From: Desulfofundulus salinus
GTDB lineage: Bacteria > Bacillota > Desulfotomaculia > Desulfotomaculales > Desulfovirgulaceae
Direction of reading: 5' to 3'
Length of the DNA stretch: 64,000 nt
NCBI RefSeq assembly: GCF_003627965.1
Contig: NZ_RBWE01000001.1
Coordinates: 2,559,230 to 2,623,229 of the forward strand
Shown piece after piece: positions 34,005 to 42,619 of the stretch. A program made the translations under genes and the position numbers. The notes beneath the pieces are model-generated. The model searched no databases. It was not told the origin of the DNA and saw only the letters and a program-made list of their open reading frames with translations. How positions within the stretch are numbered: position 1 is the stretch's first letter; every line of letters begins with the position of its first letter.

Positions 34005-34034
34005 AAGGGCCTGCCCTTCTGGCAGGCCCTTTAG
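34005..34034 (+). terminator. Intrinsic terminator of the fad operon
   Basis: AAGGGCCTGCC and GGCAGGCCCTT pair around a 5-nt loop, 20 bp after the TetR stop. The T run is short (CCCTTTAG), so termination may be partial. Confidence 0.8.
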
Positions 34035-34188
34035 CACAGTTATGGGTTCTTTTCTGACGCCATCCCTCTTAGTTCTACAGTATAATACTTAAATCCCTTA
34101 AATTTGAGGCAGGAATAATCCACGCTAACCGCCAATTAATATTAGTGGGAGATGCTCCATAGAGAAGGGGGGCTTAAGGAGAATTCCC

Positions 34189-34452
34189 ATGGCTGCGAAC
34201 ATACTCAAAACCCCGTTTCTGGTCAACGATCTGGTCGTCTACTTTGTTTCCCCCCGGGTAGCCCATGTGGTTGAAGTGGATTGCCGGATTGAACTAACCA
34301 CCACACCCGAAAGCTGTACATGCTGCACTTTTCGTTTCCGCTCCCGCCTCGACCCGGGCTTCCGCTGCCGGCACATAGAAGCAGTACGGCAGGTTCTGGA
34401 GCGGGCCCGCCGCGCCGACTCCGGCTCCGAACAGGTTATTTGCGGGCACTAA
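34189..34452 (+). CDS. Small SWIM-like zinc-finger protein
   Basis: An 87-aa protein with ATG after AAGGAGAATTCCC. The centre has CTCCTFRFRSRLDPGFRCRH, which fits the CxC...CxH pattern of a SWIM zinc finger. SWIM domains bind DNA or protein. No other domain is present, so it may be a free-standing accessory protein. A 110-bp gap separates it from the next small zinc protein gene, and both may be transcribed together up to the terminator at 34951. Confidence 0.65.
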   Translation: MAANILKTPFLVNDLVVYFVSPRVAHVVEVDCRIELTTTPESCTCCTFRFRSRLDPGFRCRHIEAVRQVLERARRADSGSEQVICGH

Positions 34453-34565
34453 ATTGGAAATAATAATCTGGTGAGGCAGGAATTCCGGGCCCAAATTTTT
34501 TGCCCCCACTGTGGACAACCCGGCCTGCCCTGAAGACCGGAACTCAAAGAGCAGGTGTGTGTGTG

Positions 34566-34943
34566 ATGTCAGCCAAAATCTATCCCTTCCCCAGCACGGA
34601 AGACCAGCAGGTGATCCAAACCGCCATCCACGTTTTTCTCACCAGCCAGACCGGACGCGCCCGGGACACCATGCTTAAGACCATCCGGGCGGTGCTGGAT
34701 CGCTACCGCATCTCCAAGTTCTCTTTTCCCGATTATGTGGTGGAAGCCACCCGTATGCCGGGGTACTCGGTGGTGCGGGCGCGCAAGTATGTCACCGGTA
34801 CGGTCTGCCCCCAGTGCGGCGAAAAACTGTACGGCCTTTCCAGCAGGGTGCGCATATTAAGCGTACAGGAGCGCCGGAACTGCCACCTGGTTACTTACGG
34901 CTGCCGCTGCGGAAAGATCTTTGCCAAGCAGGAGCAATGTTAG
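34566..34943 (+). CDS. Small zinc-ribbon protein, function unknown
   Basis: About 125 aa from the ATG in GTGTGATGTCAGCC; the frame is open 22 codons further up but that part reads as non-coding. The N-terminal two thirds are helical and basic; the C-terminal part has two metal-binding pairs, CPQCGEKLYG and YGCRCGKIFA, forming a CXXC...CXC ribbon. I do not recognise the family. The spacing to the previous small zinc protein and the shared terminator suggest a two-gene unit. Confidence 0.6.
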   Translation: MSAKIYPFPSTEDQQVIQTAIHVFLTSQTGRARDTMLKTIRAVLDRYRISKFSFPDYVVEATRMPGYSVVRARKYVTGTVCPQCGEKLYGLSSRVRILSVQERRNCHLVTYGCRCGKIFAKQEQC

Positions 34944-34950
34944 TGAAAAA

Positions 34951-34985
34951 CATCCCCCGGTTACCGGGGGATGACTATTTTTTGC
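34951..34985 (+). terminator. Intrinsic terminator
   Basis: CATCCCCCGGT and ACCGGGGGATG form a near-perfect stem with almost no loop, followed by ACTATTTTTTGC. It ends the small zinc-protein unit. Confidence 0.85.
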
Positions 34986-35064
34986 ATAAATGAGCCCCTA
35001 TTGGTAACATTTGTCTAGAGAAAACATAATATAACAACAAAACTAAAAAAAGGAGGAATCACAC

Positions 35065-35181
35065 ATGCCGGATCTTGAAACCAAGCGTTTCAATCCCGCT
35101 GTCGAGTTGATACTCGGTATAATTATAGCCTTCCTGGGCGTGCTGGTATTCATTGCCGGCATCCTGGTAATCATTTTCTAA
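35065..35181 (+). CDS. Small single-pass membrane protein (38 aa)
   Basis: A short frame behind a very strong ribosome site (AAAAAAAGGAGGAATCACAC, then ATG). The product starts MPDLETKRFNPAVE and then has one long hydrophobic helix (LILGIIIAFLGVLVFIAGIL) ending at IIF. It has its own terminator shortly downstream and a terminator just upstream, so it is a separate small transcription unit. No family known to me; such peptides often regulate membrane enzymes or act as toxins, but nothing here decides this. Confidence 0.7.
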   Translation: MPDLETKRFNPAVELILGIIIAFLGVLVFIAGILVIIF

Positions 35182-35216
35182 AGGACGTAACCGTCCTTTT
35201 CGCAAGTCATTCTTTT

Positions 35217-35248
35217 AACCGGTCAGCTGAAAGGGTGACCGGTTTTTC
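35217..35248 (+). terminator. Intrinsic terminator after small membrane protein
   Basis: AACCGGTCA and TGACCGGTT pair around GCTGAAAGGG and continue into TTTCTTT, 36 bp after the stop codon. Confidence 0.88.
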
Positions 35249-35290
35249 TTTAAGTTACCATAAGGGGCTGGAACGCGCCACCATGGCATA

Positions 35291-35362
35291 TGACGTTCCA
35301 GGTTGATTCCAAACTTTCCGACTGCTCAGCGCGCAACGTTCCAGGTTGTTTCCAAACCTTTC
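35291..35362. repeat. Short direct repeat
   Basis: ACGTTCCAGGTTG(A/T)TTCCAAAC occurs twice, about 45 bp apart, between the terminator and the end of the flavoprotein gene. No function is evident. Confidence 0.6.
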
Positions 35363-35989
35363 TTAAGCCCGCCCAAGACGTTTAATCATCTCTACCATAT
35401 TGCGCCCCAAACGGCGGCATTCCTCCAGGGCCAGCAAATCCTCGTGCACACCCCGTTTCCAGGAAATTTTACCTTCTTCCAGATTGTTAAACATGGTTCC
35501 CATGGCTCCACCGTTGTAAATGCCGCTTTCCTGGTCGCGGGTATCGACCAAAATAAGCCCCTGGGCAACCAGGAAACGTTCCATGATGACCTGGGCGTGC
35601 TCCTGCCCCCCGTTCCGCAGGCCGGCGTGGGTAACCGCTCCCCCCACCTTGCCGTGAAGCAGGTTCCTGGCCATGTGCATCCAGCGGGTACGGTCGATAA
35701 AATTTTTCATCAGGCCGGTCACATTGGCCCAGTACACGGGGGAACCAAGCACAATCCCGTCGGCCGCCAGCATTTTTTCGGCCAGCACGCCCATATCATC
35801 GTCTTTGATGGAACATTCCGTTTTACCCAGGCAACGGTTGCAGGCCAGACATGGCTTAATGTTGTAATCGACAAGTTCCACCAGTTCCGTCTCCGCGCCG
35901 GCCCTGGCGGCTTCGTCCAGAACCGCCTGCAGCATGACGGCGGTGTTCTTCCCCTTGCGGTGGCTGCCATTAATTGCTAAGATCTTCAT
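35363..35989 (-). CDS. Iron-sulfur flavoprotein / NADPH-dependent FMN reductase family
   Basis: A 208-aa flavodoxin-like protein. The FMN phosphate loop is GSHRKGKNTA at residues 8-17; a compact cysteine cluster CLACNRCLGKTEC near residue 48 fits the 4Fe-4S site of archaeal and clostridial Isf proteins. Later motif GSPVYWANVTGLMKNFIDR is typical of the fold. Isf proteins pass electrons from ferredoxin and can protect against oxygen or peroxide. Stands alone; direction is opposite to the preceding small genes. Confidence 0.88.
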   Translation of the reverse strand: MKILAINGSHRKGKNTAVMLQAVLDEAARAGAETELVELVDYNIKPCLACNRCLGKTECSIKDDDMGVLAEKMLAADGIVLGSPVYWANVTGLMKNFIDRTRWMHMARNLLHGKVGGAVTHAGLRNGGQEHAQVIMERFLVAQGLILVDTRDQESGIYNGGAMGTMFNNLEEGKISWKRGVHEDLLALEECRRLGRNMVEMIKRLGRA

Positions 35990-36088
35990 GAAAATCCTCC
36001 CTTTTTCATAAAAGTTTGATTTTTGATACTTTCGCCTTGATTGCCCTAAACTCCTGCCACAATTAAAATTACAGGTTCAGGAATTTCT

Positions 36089-36868
36089 CTAAGGCTTGCA
36101 GGCATTACAGGGTTCATACCCTGCATCCAGGGCCTCTTCCCGGGTGGCAAACCTCACCCGGTTGTCCGGAGCCGTCTGCCGGCCATATTCGCAGTCAGGG
36201 CGGTGGAATTTCTTGCTACGAGCATTGCCGACGTAATAGGGCTCCCTATCCTTAACCTCCAGGCCCCACAGACCCCGCTTCTTTTCCCGGGCTTCCCGCT
36301 GCAGCTGCACGAAAAGGTCCGCGTATTTCACATTGGGCGGGACCGTCATCACCTGGGCATAGCCTTTGAGCAGCAGTTCGGCGTTGAACATGTGGCTGCG
36401 AATTACATCTTCCGCCGGGTCAACCCCGCCGGGAGGCTCAAGCCAGACATAGGCCAGGATGCGCCCGTAATGATCCCTTTCCTGCACATCCCTCTCCAGC
36501 CAGATGCGCTGGCCGTCCAAACGGCTCCTGGTGTAGGCGGAGGCTTCTTTACCGTAGGGCTCCACCTCCCTGGTTGACTCGGGAGTGTTCACGCCGATCA
36601 GACGTACCGTCTCGCTCTTCCCGTCCTTAAGGCGCACGACCAGGGTATCCCCGTCCACCACCCGGGTTACGGTGGCGGCCACCAGGCCGGCAGGCCCCTT
36701 CTTTTCACCCGGTTCAACGGGGGAAACAGACTGGCTTTGGGCGGGCGGCTTTTGCACTTTACCGTCCGTATCCGGAGTTTGGCCGGTATCCGGGGTACGC
36801 CCGGCACAACCAGCCGCCAGCAACATTAAGGTAACAAGCAAAACTGCCAGTACTCGAGGTTTATACAT
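36089..36868 (-). CDS. Thermonuclease-family lipoprotein (SNase domain)
   Basis: A 259-aa exported lipoprotein from the ATG after AGGGGGATTCGTT; the ATG 33 nt upstream has no ribosome site. The lipobox LLAAGC gives a lipid-bound Cys near residue 21. Residues 65-205 are a staphylococcal-nuclease fold with VVDGDTLVVRL, VRLIGVNTPES and RDHYGRILAYVWL, including the expected catalytic Arg and acidic residues. The end (KFHRPDCEYGRQT...GYEPCNACKP) resembles an Ada-like metal-binding segment often fused to SNase. It likely degrades extracellular DNA or RNA. A frameshifted relative and a fragment of another are found at 43.6-44.7 kb. Confidence 0.9.
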   Translation of the reverse strand: MYKPRVLAVLLVTLMLLAAGCAGRTPDTGQTPDTDGKVQKPPAQSQSVSPVEPGEKKGPAGLVAATVTRVVDGDTLVVRLKDGKSETVRLIGVNTPESTREVEPYGKEASAYTRSRLDGQRIWLERDVQERDHYGRILAYVWLEPPGGVDPAEDVIRSHMFNAELLLKGYAQVMTVPPNVKYADLFVQLQREAREKKRGLWGLEVKDREPYYVGNARSKKFHRPDCEYGRQTAPDNRVRFATREEALDAGYEPCNACKP

Positions 36869-36962
36869 AACGAATCCCCCTGTAAGTTTGTTTCCCAACA
36901 ATCAACCGTTTAAAGTACGACTTCTTCCGGGCCTGTGCCGCAGTATACCATTTAACTGAACA

Positions 36963-38348
36963 TTATTCTTCCTCCAGGTCAACGTTTGCCTGCTCCAGAA
37001 GGCAGACGCACTCCACATGGTGGGTCTGCGGAAACATGTCCACCGGCTGGACTTCCACCACCCGGTAGCCGTGCCCGGCCAGGAAGCCCAGGTCCCGGGC
37101 CAGGGTCCCCGGGTCGCAGGAAACGTAGACCACCCGCGGCACCGGGCAGCGGGCCAGGGCTTCCAGGACGGAGCGGTGGCACCCCCGCCGGGGAGGATCC
37201 AGGACCAGCACATCGGGGCCGCCGCCCCGGTCAAAGAGCCGGGGCAGGAGTTTTTCCACCGCTCCCCGGACAAAGGAGACGTTGTTCAGGTTGTTGAGCC
37301 GGGCATTTTGCCGGGCATCGGCCACGGCCCGGGGCGACACCTCCACACCCAGCACTTCCCTGGCCTGCCGGGCCAGGAAAAGGGCAATGGTACCCACCCC
37401 ACAGTAGGCATCCATCACCCTCTCCAGCCCGGTAAGCCCGGCGTACTCCCTGACCTTTTCGTATAAGACCCGGGTCTGCACCGGGTTGACCTGGTAAAAG
37501 GAAGTGGCGGAAAGGCGAAAGACGAGGTCGCCCAGGCGATCAGTTATGTATCCCTTGCCGTAAAGAGTCCTTGTATGTCCAACGTCAACCTCCCTGTCCG
37601 GAAGGACGGCCGTTTGCTGGACGACCGTCGTTACCCGGCCAATGCGGGCCAGCTCGCCGGCCAGTTCCTCCTGCCGGGGCCAGCGGTCTTTGGTGGTGGC
37701 CAGCACCACCATGGTTTCTCCCGTCGCCACGGCTTTGCGCAAAGTTACATAAGACAGAAGGGTTTTTGAGCCGTCCAGGAGACTCTCCCGATATTTATTC
37801 AATAAACATTCAATCATGAGGGCCAGGTTATTAAGTTCCCCGTCCACGATGTGGCATACGGCATCCCGTGCCATCCAGTGCCCCAGGACGTGGGAACCGG
37901 GGGCATAAAGGCCCAGGGCCAGCCTCCCAGCCCGGTGTGCCACGTGAAACCTTACCTTGTTCCGGTAATGCCAGGGGTTGTCCATTCCCAGAACGGGCAA
38001 AACTTTTACCCCGGTTAATTTGCCGATGCGCTCCAGGCTGTCCCGCACCAGCTTGGCTTTGTACTGCAACTGGTAGTCGTAGGGCAGGTGCTGGACGTGA
38101 CAGCCGCCGCAACGGGCAAAAGAAGGGCAGCGGGGGCGGCAGCGAGCGGGGCCGGGGAGTAGCACTTCCTCCAGCCGTGCCCGCAGGTATTTCTTCCTAA
38201 CCTCCACCACCGTTGCCCGTACCCGGTCGCCGGGCACGGCCAGGGGCACAAACACCACCTGCCCCTGCCAGCGGCCCACTCCCTCGCCGCTGTGGCTGAG
38301 GTCTTCCACCTCAAGTATGACTTGCTCTCCGGGCTGTACACAAGGCAT
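36963..38348 (-). CDS. rlmD: 23S rRNA (uracil-C5)-methyltransferase, RlmD/RumA family
   Basis: A 461-aa RNA methyltransferase. Residues 1-60 form a TRAM domain (GEGVGRWQGQVVFVPLAVPGDR), then cysteines of a 4Fe-4S cluster (CRPRCPSFARCGGCH), and a SAM-binding domain with DAYCGVGTIALFLA, LDPPRRGC and the catalytic Cys in YVSCDPGTLARDL. RlmD makes m5U1939; in many Gram-positive bacteria a relative (RlmCD) also makes m5U747, so the exact site is not sure. ATG start is 24 bp after the DUF523 stop, suggesting cotranscription. Confidence 0.92.
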   Translation of the reverse strand: MPCVQPGEQVILEVEDLSHSGEGVGRWQGQVVFVPLAVPGDRVRATVVEVRKKYLRARLEEVLLPGPARCRPRCPSFARCGGCHVQHLPYDYQLQYKAKLVRDSLERIGKLTGVKVLPVLGMDNPWHYRNKVRFHVAHRAGRLALGLYAPGSHVLGHWMARDAVCHIVDGELNNLALMIECLLNKYRESLLDGSKTLLSYVTLRKAVATGETMVVLATTKDRWPRQEELAGELARIGRVTTVVQQTAVLPDREVDVGHTRTLYGKGYITDRLGDLVFRLSATSFYQVNPVQTRVLYEKVREYAGLTGLERVMDAYCGVGTIALFLARQAREVLGVEVSPRAVADARQNARLNNLNNVSFVRGAVEKLLPRLFDRGGGPDVLVLDPPRRGCHRSVLEALARCPVPRVVYVSCDPGTLARDLGFLAGHGYRVVEVQPVDMFPQTHHVECVCLLEQANVDLEEE

Positions 38349-38372
38349 GGTTATCCTCCAGGCAAAATTTAG

Positions 38373-38873
38373 TCATACAATCACATTTTCTCCCGGCCAA
38401 TCCGCCCCGTGCGCCGGCCATTCCTTTTCCACATCTTCCTCTGTAAATATTTGAAAACCCGATTCCACCAGTAATGCCGCAGTTACGCCATGACCTGTTT
38501 TGACTTTCCCGCTAAACGACCCGTCGTAAATCCGGTCGTACCCGCAGGAAGGGCTCCGGGCCTTAAGAATGGCAGCCCGTATGCCGTGGTTCCTGGCGAT
38601 CTCCAGTACAGCCCGGGCTCCCCGGATAAAAGCCCCGGTAACATCCTCCCCCTTGCAATTGACCACCCGCGCCCGCCCCTCCAGCACGTCCACTCCCGTA
38701 CCGCCCTGTATTTCCGACGCCGGGCGCGGTACGGGCAACCCGCCCAGGCACTCCGGGCATACCGGTACTGCCCGGCCTTCCCTGACCAGTCTTTCCACCA
38801 CCGCACAGGTCCGGGGCAATCCATCGTAGGAACAGGAATGCCCGGCCAGGCATGCGCTTACCAGATATTTCAC
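38373..38873 (-). CDS. DUF523 domain protein
   Basis: A 166-aa protein covering the entire DUF523 family. Seen: VSACLAGHSCSYDG at the N-terminus, VPVCPECLGGLPVPRP, and ILKARSPSCGYDRIYDG. The conserved cysteines suggest metal or Fe-S binding. In other bacteria the domain occurs alone or fused to DUF1722; the reaction is not known, though links with thiouridine metabolism have been suggested for related proteins. Directly upstream of rlmD on the same strand. Confidence 0.88.
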   Translation of the reverse strand: MKYLVSACLAGHSCSYDGLPRTCAVVERLVREGRAVPVCPECLGGLPVPRPASEIQGGTGVDVLEGRARVVNCKGEDVTGAFIRGARAVLEIARNHGIRAAILKARSPSCGYDRIYDGSFSGKVKTGHGVTAALLVESGFQIFTEEDVEKEWPAHGADWPGENVIV

Positions 38874-38877
38874 TCAT

Positions 38878-39111
38878 TCATTCCCCCCTGTTATTTCCGG
38901 CAAAAATGCAGAAACATAACAAATCCATTACGCAAATACCGGCATCGATATTCCGGGTCATGCCACCGTCCACAACCAGGTTGGCACCGCTTCCCGGCGA
39001 AAATTTCACCCCGGACACGGATCCTGCATACTTTTCCCGGCTGGCCTTGTTCCCGCAGGCTTTTATCCATTCCCGGCGTAACCGGACCGCTCTGGAAAAG
39101 GCCCTGGGCAT
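38878..39111 (-). pseudogene. Remnant of short-chain dehydrogenase (C-terminal end)
   Basis: Within this frame the stretch SGANLVVDGGMTRN matches the C-terminal signature of SDR oxidoreductases ((T/S)GxNLxVDGGMTR). The rest of the fold, with the TGxxxGxG and YxxxK motifs, is missing, so it is a decayed fragment. The next 280 bp to the left of the DUF1638 remnant hold nothing recognisable. Confidence 0.5.
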
Positions 39112-39393
39112 CCAGAAAGTACGCCCGGCCCCCGCATATCCCTTCTCCCTCTCCCCTTAAAATCCTTCACATTTGAGCTACGTGCGGGCCTGGCGGGAAA
39201 AACGCCGGCTGGCGTAATCCGGGCCGGCCCGGAAGCAAAACCGGAAAGAACCATGCTGGTCGAGCCGGTGTCTTCCCCCGGCCGGTACCATGGGATACCG
39301 GGCAGGAGGGGGCGGCCTGCCCCCGTATGTTTGGCCACCAATCCCTGAGGATCCGGCAACAATAACCGGAATATTGTTTAAATTTCCCTTTTG

Positions 39394-39876
39394 TTACCCG
39401 CAGCGTATTCCGAACGCAGGTAGAGATTTCCCCTCTTCCAGAAGCTTTTCCACTTCCCTGCGGAAATGTTCCAAATCTATCGGCAGTATTTCAACGGGCA
39501 CCTGGGTGTAATCAAAGAACTCGAGGATTTTCTCGTCATCAACAGGTATGATCCCGGCGTCCAGCAGCAGGGTACGGTCAAAGTAACCGAAATTCTGCCG
39601 GGCGTCAATCTCGTCCCATTTCAAACCTTCTATAAATATCCTGCGCCAGTTCTCCAGCCAGCCTGCGGTCAAATAAAAGTTGCGGCCCCCGGCATCCAGC
39701 TCGGCCAGCCGTTCTCCCAGCAGCATCTCAATGCAGTTTTTAGCCCGGATGACCCGCCCACCCCGCCTGGTCACCATTCGCTCCATTTCCGGGCTATTCC
39801 TTTTCCAGAATGCCGCAGCACAAAATTTTTTAGGTTTGCGGCCTCTCAAAAAAGTTTCAAATTTGTTCTTTGACAA
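39394..39876 (-). pseudogene. N-terminally truncated DUF1638 protein
   Basis: Residues 40-155 match the C-terminal two thirds of DUF1638 proteins (IEMLLGERLAEL, FYLTAGWLENWRRIF, WDEIDARQNFGYFDRTLLLD, DDEKILEFFDY). The first 35 residues look unrelated and the N-terminal part of the family is missing. The domain is often found near corrinoid methyltransferase genes, none of which is here. The fragment lies between other decayed genes, so it is probably not active. A 24-codon frame with a CxxC pair and AAGGAGGAGG upstream (39846-39920) precedes it and may be the old ribosome site. Confidence 0.6.
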
Positions 39877-39960
39877 TCTTTACAACTCAGGGTTTTTCCA
39901 GCATAATGCTTAAGTGGCATAGGGGAAGCACGCCTCCTCCTTGTATGAAGAGACCAGGGT

Positions 39961-40386
39961 TCAGGTTTCCTTTTGCCGGTTTTGCCGGTAGACCAGGCCC
40001 GAAGCCACGGCCACCAGTTCCCCCCGCTGGTTCTCCACGGTGATCCGGTACAGCCCCGTATGGCGGGTTAAATTTTCCTCCCGGGCGGTGGCCACCAGTT
40101 CATCCCCGGGAGTACTTTTCTTTAAATAGCTGATGTTCATATTTATACCCACGGCGGGCACGCCCCGGGAATTACTGGCGGTACCAAAGGCTACATCGGC
40201 CACGGTAAAAATGACCCCGCCGTGGGTGATGCCGTGGATATTGGTCATCTGCTCCGTCACCTTCAGCCTGACCCGGGAATAACCGGGCTTAAGCTCCACT
40301 ATTTCCACCCCCAGTAACCTGGGGAAAGGATCATTTAAAAGCCACTCTTTTAACTCCCCGGACAGGGTGACATGCTCATCACTCAT
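39961..40386 (-). CDS. PaaI-type hotdog thioesterase
   Basis: A 141-aa hotdog-fold protein with HGITHGGVIFTVADVAFGTA, the PaaI active-site pattern (catalytic Asp in VADVAF). Such enzymes hydrolyse aromatic or short acyl-CoA compounds. It lies near an acyl-CoA ligase gene, transcribed in the same direction about 340 bp upstream, with a dehydrogenase fragment between. A 95-bp part of this gene's start with its leader is duplicated at 44820-44914. Confidence 0.9.
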   Translation of the reverse strand: MSDEHVTLSGELKEWLLNDPFPRLLGVEIVELKPGYSRVRLKVTEQMTNIHGITHGGVIFTVADVAFGTASNSRGVPAVGINMNISYLKKSTPGDELVATAREENLTRHTGLYRITVENQRGELVAVASGLVYRQNRQKET

Positions 40387-40420
40387 CCTATCTCCCCCGT
40401 TTTTGTTTTCAGTTTCCCCA
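40326..40420. repeat. 95-bp duplicated segment, parent copy (PaaI gene start)
   Basis: Matches 44820-44914 at 93 of 95 positions in the same orientation. It covers the ribosome site and first codons of the thioesterase gene. Confidence 0.9.
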
Positions 40421-40483
40421 CGTCTTTTAATCCCAACCGGTAGCGGGAAAGGATCTGGACAAGGGTAAAAAGTCGGTCGTTGT

Positions 40484-40625
40484 CTATAATAGGCAGAACC
40501 ACTGGTCCGCTACGGTGTATTCCGCAAAGTCACCGTCCATCTGGTAGCCGGTTAAGCGGACTTCGGCGCAGAGGTTTTCCCGACCGGAAAGACAGTAGCT
40601 GCAATGGTTGCAGGGACTGCAGCAT
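40484..40625 (-). pseudogene. Fragment of zinc-dependent alcohol dehydrogenase
   Basis: The minus strand reads CSPCNHCSYCLSGRENLC, then DGDFAEYTVADQWFC and a stop. This is the structural zinc loop (CX2CX2CX7C) and next strand of a medium-chain dehydrogenase. Neither the N-terminal nor the NAD-binding part is present. A relic between the thioesterase and acyl-CoA ligase genes. Confidence 0.75.
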
Positions 40626-40661
40626 ATGGTTAATAACTCCCATCACCTGGTGTTTTTATTA

Positions 40662-40683
40662 AGGCCGGCTTTATAGCCGGCCT
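40662..40683. terminator. Stem-loop after acyl-CoA ligase gene
   Basis: AGGCCGGCT and AGCCGGCCT pair perfectly around a 4-nt loop, 40 bp past the ligase stop codon. The T run is poor on both strands, so its use as a terminator is likely but not certain. Confidence 0.55.
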
Positions 40684-40722
40684 AACTTACCATTAAGGAT
40701 AGAAAAAATTTATATTAAAAGC

Positions 40723-42180
40723 TTATTTTAGAAAACGCTTCATTACTTTACCACCCATTCCCCGGGGGAGGTCGCTGGTGATCACGTATTCTTCCGGTAT
40801 CTTATAAATGGCCAGGCGTCCTTTTAAGTATTGTAACAGTTCCTGCTTATCCGGCATGCGTCCTTCCTCCGGCACGACGAATGCCTTTACCACCTCTCCC
40901 TTGAGCGGATGAGGGACGCCAATCACCGCAGCTTCCGCCACCGAAGGGTGCGACGCCAGGGCTTCCTCCACCTCCCTGGGGTACACGTTAAACCCTGCGG
41001 TTATGATCAGTTCTTTTTTCCTTCCCGCAATATAGAAATAGCCGTCCTGGTCCCGGTAAGCCAGGTCACCGGTGTGCAGCCAACCTCCCCGCAGCACTTC
41101 CCTGGTTTCTTCCTCCCTGTTGTAGTAGCCCTTCATAACGTTGGGCCCCCTGACAACCAGTTCTCCAATCTCGCCGGCGGGCAACTCCCGGTCTTCTTCG
41201 TCCACCACCTTGACCTCGACACCGGGCAGGGGGAGCCCGATGGACTTGATCTTGCGGACTCCGTACAAGGGGTTCAGACAAACCACCGGAGAGGCTTCGG
41301 AAAGGCCGTATCCCTCTACAATGGGAAAGTTAAATTTTTTTTCAAAGGCCAGCATGTTTTCCTCTGAGATGGAGTCACCCCCGGAGATGACAAACTTCAA
41401 CCTGGGGAAAGATGCTTTCTGGCGCAGTTTCAACAGTACCGTGAACATGCTGGGAACCCCACAAAATACGGTTATTCCTTTTTCCGACAGCACCTGTAGC
41501 ATTTCTTTGGGCCTGAAATTATCCAGAATGGTAATGGTACAGCCGAGGTACAGCGGCAGCAGCACACACACCGTCCAGCCGAAACTATGGAACATGGGCA
41601 ACACCGCCAAAAAGTTATCGTCCCGCCCGAAGTCCGAGGCTTCGTCCAAGGACCTGACGTTGCCCAGCAGGTTGTCATGGGTCAACATAACCGCCTTGGA
41701 CTGCCCGGTGGTGCCCGATGTATAGAGGAAGGTACAGACCTCGTCACTTTTTACCTCCGGAAAGCAGACCGGCGGAGCCGTCATAATTTCTTTTTGTGTT
41801 TCTTCATCCAGGATGAACAGGGTCAGGGGCAGGCCGGGCAACTGTTTGAGCTGAAGGCCAATTGCCGGACTGGTAACGAGAAAACGGGCGCCGGAATCCC
41901 GCAGGATGTATAATAATTCCTGGGGCGTCTGAAGAAGGTTTAAAGGCAACACAATGCCCCCCGCGCGGGCTATCCCCAGGTAGGAATAGATAAATTCCGG
42001 GCAGTTGGGTAGGGCTAAGGCCACCCGCTCCCCCTGCTTCACCCCCCGGCTAAAAAAAAACCTGGCGTACTGTTCGATATTATTTTCAAGTTCGGCATAA
42101 CTAATTATCTTGTCATAGTAACTCAAAGCAGGGTGATCCAGATTCTGATCGTGTCTATTGTGTATATCTGATATAATCAA
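40723..42180 (-). CDS. AMP-dependent acyl-CoA ligase
   Basis: A 485-aa adenylate-forming enzyme of the long-chain acyl-CoA synthetase group. Motifs: P-loop FLYTSGTTGQSKAVMLTH near residue 150, GYGLSEASPVVCLNP, DLAYRDQDGYFYIAGRKKELI and the catalytic lysine in GMGGKVMKRFLK at the C-terminus. It activates a carboxylic acid with ATP and joins it to CoA, in keeping with the beta-oxidation operon 9 kb away. Shorter than most FadD proteins (about 550 aa). The acid used cannot be told. Confidence 0.9.
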   Translation of the reverse strand: MIISDIHNRHDQNLDHPALSYYDKIISYAELENNIEQYARFFFSRGVKQGERVALALPNCPEFIYSYLGIARAGGIVLPLNLLQTPQELLYILRDSGARFLVTSPAIGLQLKQLPGLPLTLFILDEETQKEIMTAPPVCFPEVKSDEVCTFLYTSGTTGQSKAVMLTHDNLLGNVRSLDEASDFGRDDNFLAVLPMFHSFGWTVCVLLPLYLGCTITILDNFRPKEMLQVLSEKGITVFCGVPSMFTVLLKLRQKASFPRLKFVISGGDSISEENMLAFEKKFNFPIVEGYGLSEASPVVCLNPLYGVRKIKSIGLPLPGVEVKVVDEEDRELPAGEIGELVVRGPNVMKGYYNREEETREVLRGGWLHTGDLAYRDQDGYFYIAGRKKELIITAGFNVYPREVEEALASHPSVAEAAVIGVPHPLKGEVVKAFVVPEEGRMPDKQELLQYLKGRLAIYKIPEEYVITSDLPRGMGGKVMKRFLK

Positions 42181-42331
42181 TAAAAACCGCCTCCTTCATG
42201 TCAGTTGCTGACCTGTATTTTCGACAGGTTTATTTGCTTTTCCTTTTTAATTCGAACCATAAATAGGAATCGCTTAAAAAAGTAAGCTTCTCCCCCTGCA
42301 ACTTCCCGCCTATTCAGGATAAAAAAAGGAA

Positions 42332-42619
42332 GTGAAGAGGCTTGACTGTCAAGAAGAACTAAATATCGGCAGGAAGGAAGTTGAGGCTTACCTGGACGAG
42401 CTGTACAGCCGCTTTAAAAACAAAGAGGGCGGGGAGCAGCTGAAGTCCCTCGCCCAACAGTTTGTCGAAACAATGGTTGTTTATGAAGAGGAGATAGAAG
42501 TGATACTCAAGATCACTTTGGTTACCGGTGGTGGAGGCGGGCCGTACCATATCAAATCCACAGCGGAAAGGCTTGAACTAAAAAACTACTGCCACCAGTC
42601 AACGGCCATAACGGAATAA
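42332..42619 (+). pseudogene. 3' end of a serine-recombinase-like gene (copy 1)
   Basis: A 95-codon frame starting at GTG. It has the helical end of a large serine recombinase (YLDELYSRFKN, VVYEEEIEVILKITLV) and a run of glycines. No catalytic N-terminal domain or zinc ribbon is present. From 42447 on it is nearly identical with the relic that abuts ssrA. The end after GGGGG (PYHIKSTAERLELK) differs and is probably chance reading. Interpreted as one border of an island whose other border is ssrA. Confidence 0.7.
42447..42541 (+). repeat. 95-bp island-flanking direct repeat, left copy
   Basis: Identical at 94 of 95 positions to 61693-61787. It ends in GGTGGTGGAGGCGGG, the complement of the tmRNA 3' end. 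Direct orientation fits attL/attR of a site-specific island. Confidence 0.9.
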
